Shown here: positions 63,142 through 64,000 of the stretch, in pieces
Layout: every line of letters starts with the position of its first letter
Position numbering within the stretch: position 1 is the stretch's first letter
Assembly (NCBI RefSeq): GCF_033097505.1
Contig: NZ_AP028654.1
Span: 1,198,001-1,262,000 of the forward strand
Direction of reading: 5' to 3'
Length of the DNA stretch: 64,000 bases
DNA from: Helicovermis profundi
GTDB taxonomy: Bacteria; Bacillota; Clostridia; Peptostreptococcales; Acidaminobacteraceae
Made by a program: the position numbers and the translations under genes
Notes under the pieces: model-generated
Told to the model about the DNA's origin: nothing
Seen by the model: the letters and a program-made list of their open reading frames with translations, nothing else
Databases searched by the model: none

Positions 63142-63165
63142 AGCCCTGAAATTTCAGGGCTTTTT
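63142..63165 (+). terminator. Terminator-like palindrome between gapA and pgk
   Basis: AGCCCTGA-AATT-TCAGGGCT followed by TTTTT, 6 bp after the gapA stop. It probably causes partial termination or protects the cggR-gapA mRNA, giving gapA a higher level than pgk. Confidence 0.75.
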
Positions 63166-63196
63166 ACCTTGTTAAAAATCTTTATTGGAGGGACAA

Positions 63197-64000
63197 ATGC
63201 TTAATAAAAAAACACTTGAAGACATCGTAGTAGAAGGAAAAAAAGTTTTGGTAAGATGTGATTTTAATGTGCCGATTGAAGATGGTAAAATTACAGATGA
63301 AAATAGAATATTAGGAGCACTTCCTACTATTAAATATCTATTAGAAAATAATGCTAAAATTATTCTTTGTTCACATATGGGAAAACCAAAAGGTGAGTAT
63401 AAAAAAGAACTTAGTCTTGAGCCAGTTGCAAAGAGACTAGGTGAATTTCTAAATCAAAATATTATTTTCAACTCAGAAGCAGAAGTAGTTGGAAAATCAA
63501 CTTTAGACGCGGTTAAAAAATTAAATAATGGTGATATACTTCTTTTAGAAAATACTAGATTTAGAAAAGAAGAAACAAAAAATGGTGAAGAGTTTTCTAA
63601 AGAGTTAGCGTCACTTGCAGATGTTTTTGTTAACGACGCATTTGGAACTGCACATAGAGCTCATTCATCAACTGTAGGAGTTACAAAGTATATTAAGACT
63701 TCAGTTTGTGGGTATTTAATACAAAAAGAACTAGATTTTCTTGGCAGTGCTATTGAAAGTCCTAAAAGACCATTTGTAGCTATTCTAGGAGGAGCAAAAG
63801 TTTCAGATAAAATAAAAGTAATTGATAATTTGCTTGAAAAAGTTGATACTCTTATTATTGGTGGAGGCATGGCATATACATTCCTTAAAGCTATGAACTA
63901 TAAAATTGGAAATTCACTTGTAGAGGAAGAAAAGTTAGAGTATTCTTTTTTAATGCTTGAAAAAGCAAAAGCAAAAGGTATCAATTTACTTCTACCTATT
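63197..64000 (+). CDS. pgk: Phosphoglycerate kinase (3' end cut by window)
   Basis: The frame from the ATG at 63197 stays open for 268 codons to the window edge. It is clearly phosphoglycerate kinase: [19 protein letters not shown] at the N-terminus, [36 protein letters not shown] and [24 protein letters not shown] precedes the ATG. The family is about 395 residues, so roughly a third is missing. It is the third gene of the cggR operon. Confidence 0.97.
   Translation, partial: MLNKKTLEDIVVEGKKVLVRCDFNVPIEDGKITDENRILGALPTIKYLLENNAKIILCSHMGKPKGEYKKELSLEPVAKRLGEFLNQNIIFNSEAEVVGKSTLDAVKKLNNGDILLLENTRFRKEETKNGEEFSKELASLADVFVNDAFGTAHRAHSSTVGVTKYIKTSVCGYLIQKELDFLGSAIESPKRPFVAILGGAKVSDKIKVIDNLLEKVDTLIIGGGMAYTFLKAMNYKIGNSLVEEEKLEYSFLMLEKAKAKGINLLLPI

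Noticed and set aside
1-64000. CRISPR arrays, tRNA/rRNA genes, prophage or integrase genes
   Set aside because: No regularly spaced direct repeats, cloverleaf-like sequences or phage/recombinase motifs were seen on either strand.

Overview
The window is AT-rich DNA with strong AGGAGG-type ribosome binding sites, frequent GTG/TTG starts, short gaps and hairpin-plus-U-run terminators. Together with a complete selenocysteine-dependent glycine reductase operon, a T-box, a glycine riboswitch and an anaerobe-type cobalamin/siroheme gene set, this points to a strictly anaerobic, amino-acid-fermenting (Stickland) member of the Clostridia. No species name can be given from the sequence alone. No phage, CRISPR array, tRNA, rRNA or intact transposase gene was found; the window reads as core chromosome.

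Layout: 1-355 (minus) is the 5' part of an ACT-domain regulator. 541-4708 is a divergent type II topoisomerase pair (parE-like, parC-like). 4834-7750 (minus) holds an orphan membrane protein and a phosphohexomutase. 7961-9727 is an HD-GYP sensor protein. 9762-12056 is a T-box leader with a divergent methionyl-tRNA synthetase-like gene. 12176-13976 (minus) holds an unknown protein and an ArsB/NhaD-type transporter. 14231-15643 is a regulated permease plus mini-thioredoxin pair. 15781-17577 is pepF. A long head-to-tail gene run from nth to trmL (17732-30622) carries a long FtsA-like ATPase, eight late cobalamin genes (cobU, cobS, cobC, cbiA, cbiP, cbiB, cobD, pduX), a DUF362 ferredoxin, cheX and trmL. 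A Na/phosphate symporter and a DegV protein follow.

33330-41686 is the glycine reductase locus: promoter, tandem glycine riboswitch with terminator, then grdX, trxB, trxA, grdE, grdA, grdB, grdC and grdD. grdA and grdB each contain one in-frame TGA read as selenocysteine. Electrons pass from NADPH through TrxB and TrxA to the selenoprotein complex, which reduces glycine to acetyl phosphate and ammonia. 41966-46857 is a nucleoside (BMP-type) ABC importer operon. 47206-53764 is a hemA-to-hemL operon that makes uroporphyrinogen III, siroheme and precorrin-2, which would also feed the cobalamin branch. It is bracketed by two nearly identical 139-bp repeats in inverted orientation.

53964-54802 (minus) holds a CC/Se-motif protein and an RseC-type redox protein. 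54898-57671 is a histidine kinase and sigma-54 activator pair. It is followed by xdhC and yqeB (selenium-dependent molybdenum hydroxylase maturation) and rpoN, so a sigma-54 circuit and its sigma factor lie together. The window ends with cggR, gapA and the start of pgk (glycolysis).

The observations most worth following are: the inverted repeats around the heme operon; the MetRS-like enzyme with altered signature and pocket residues under a T-box with no visible AUG specifier; the FtsA-like ATPase with a beta-grasp-like tail coupled to cobU; and hairpins at several junctions of the glycine reductase operon.
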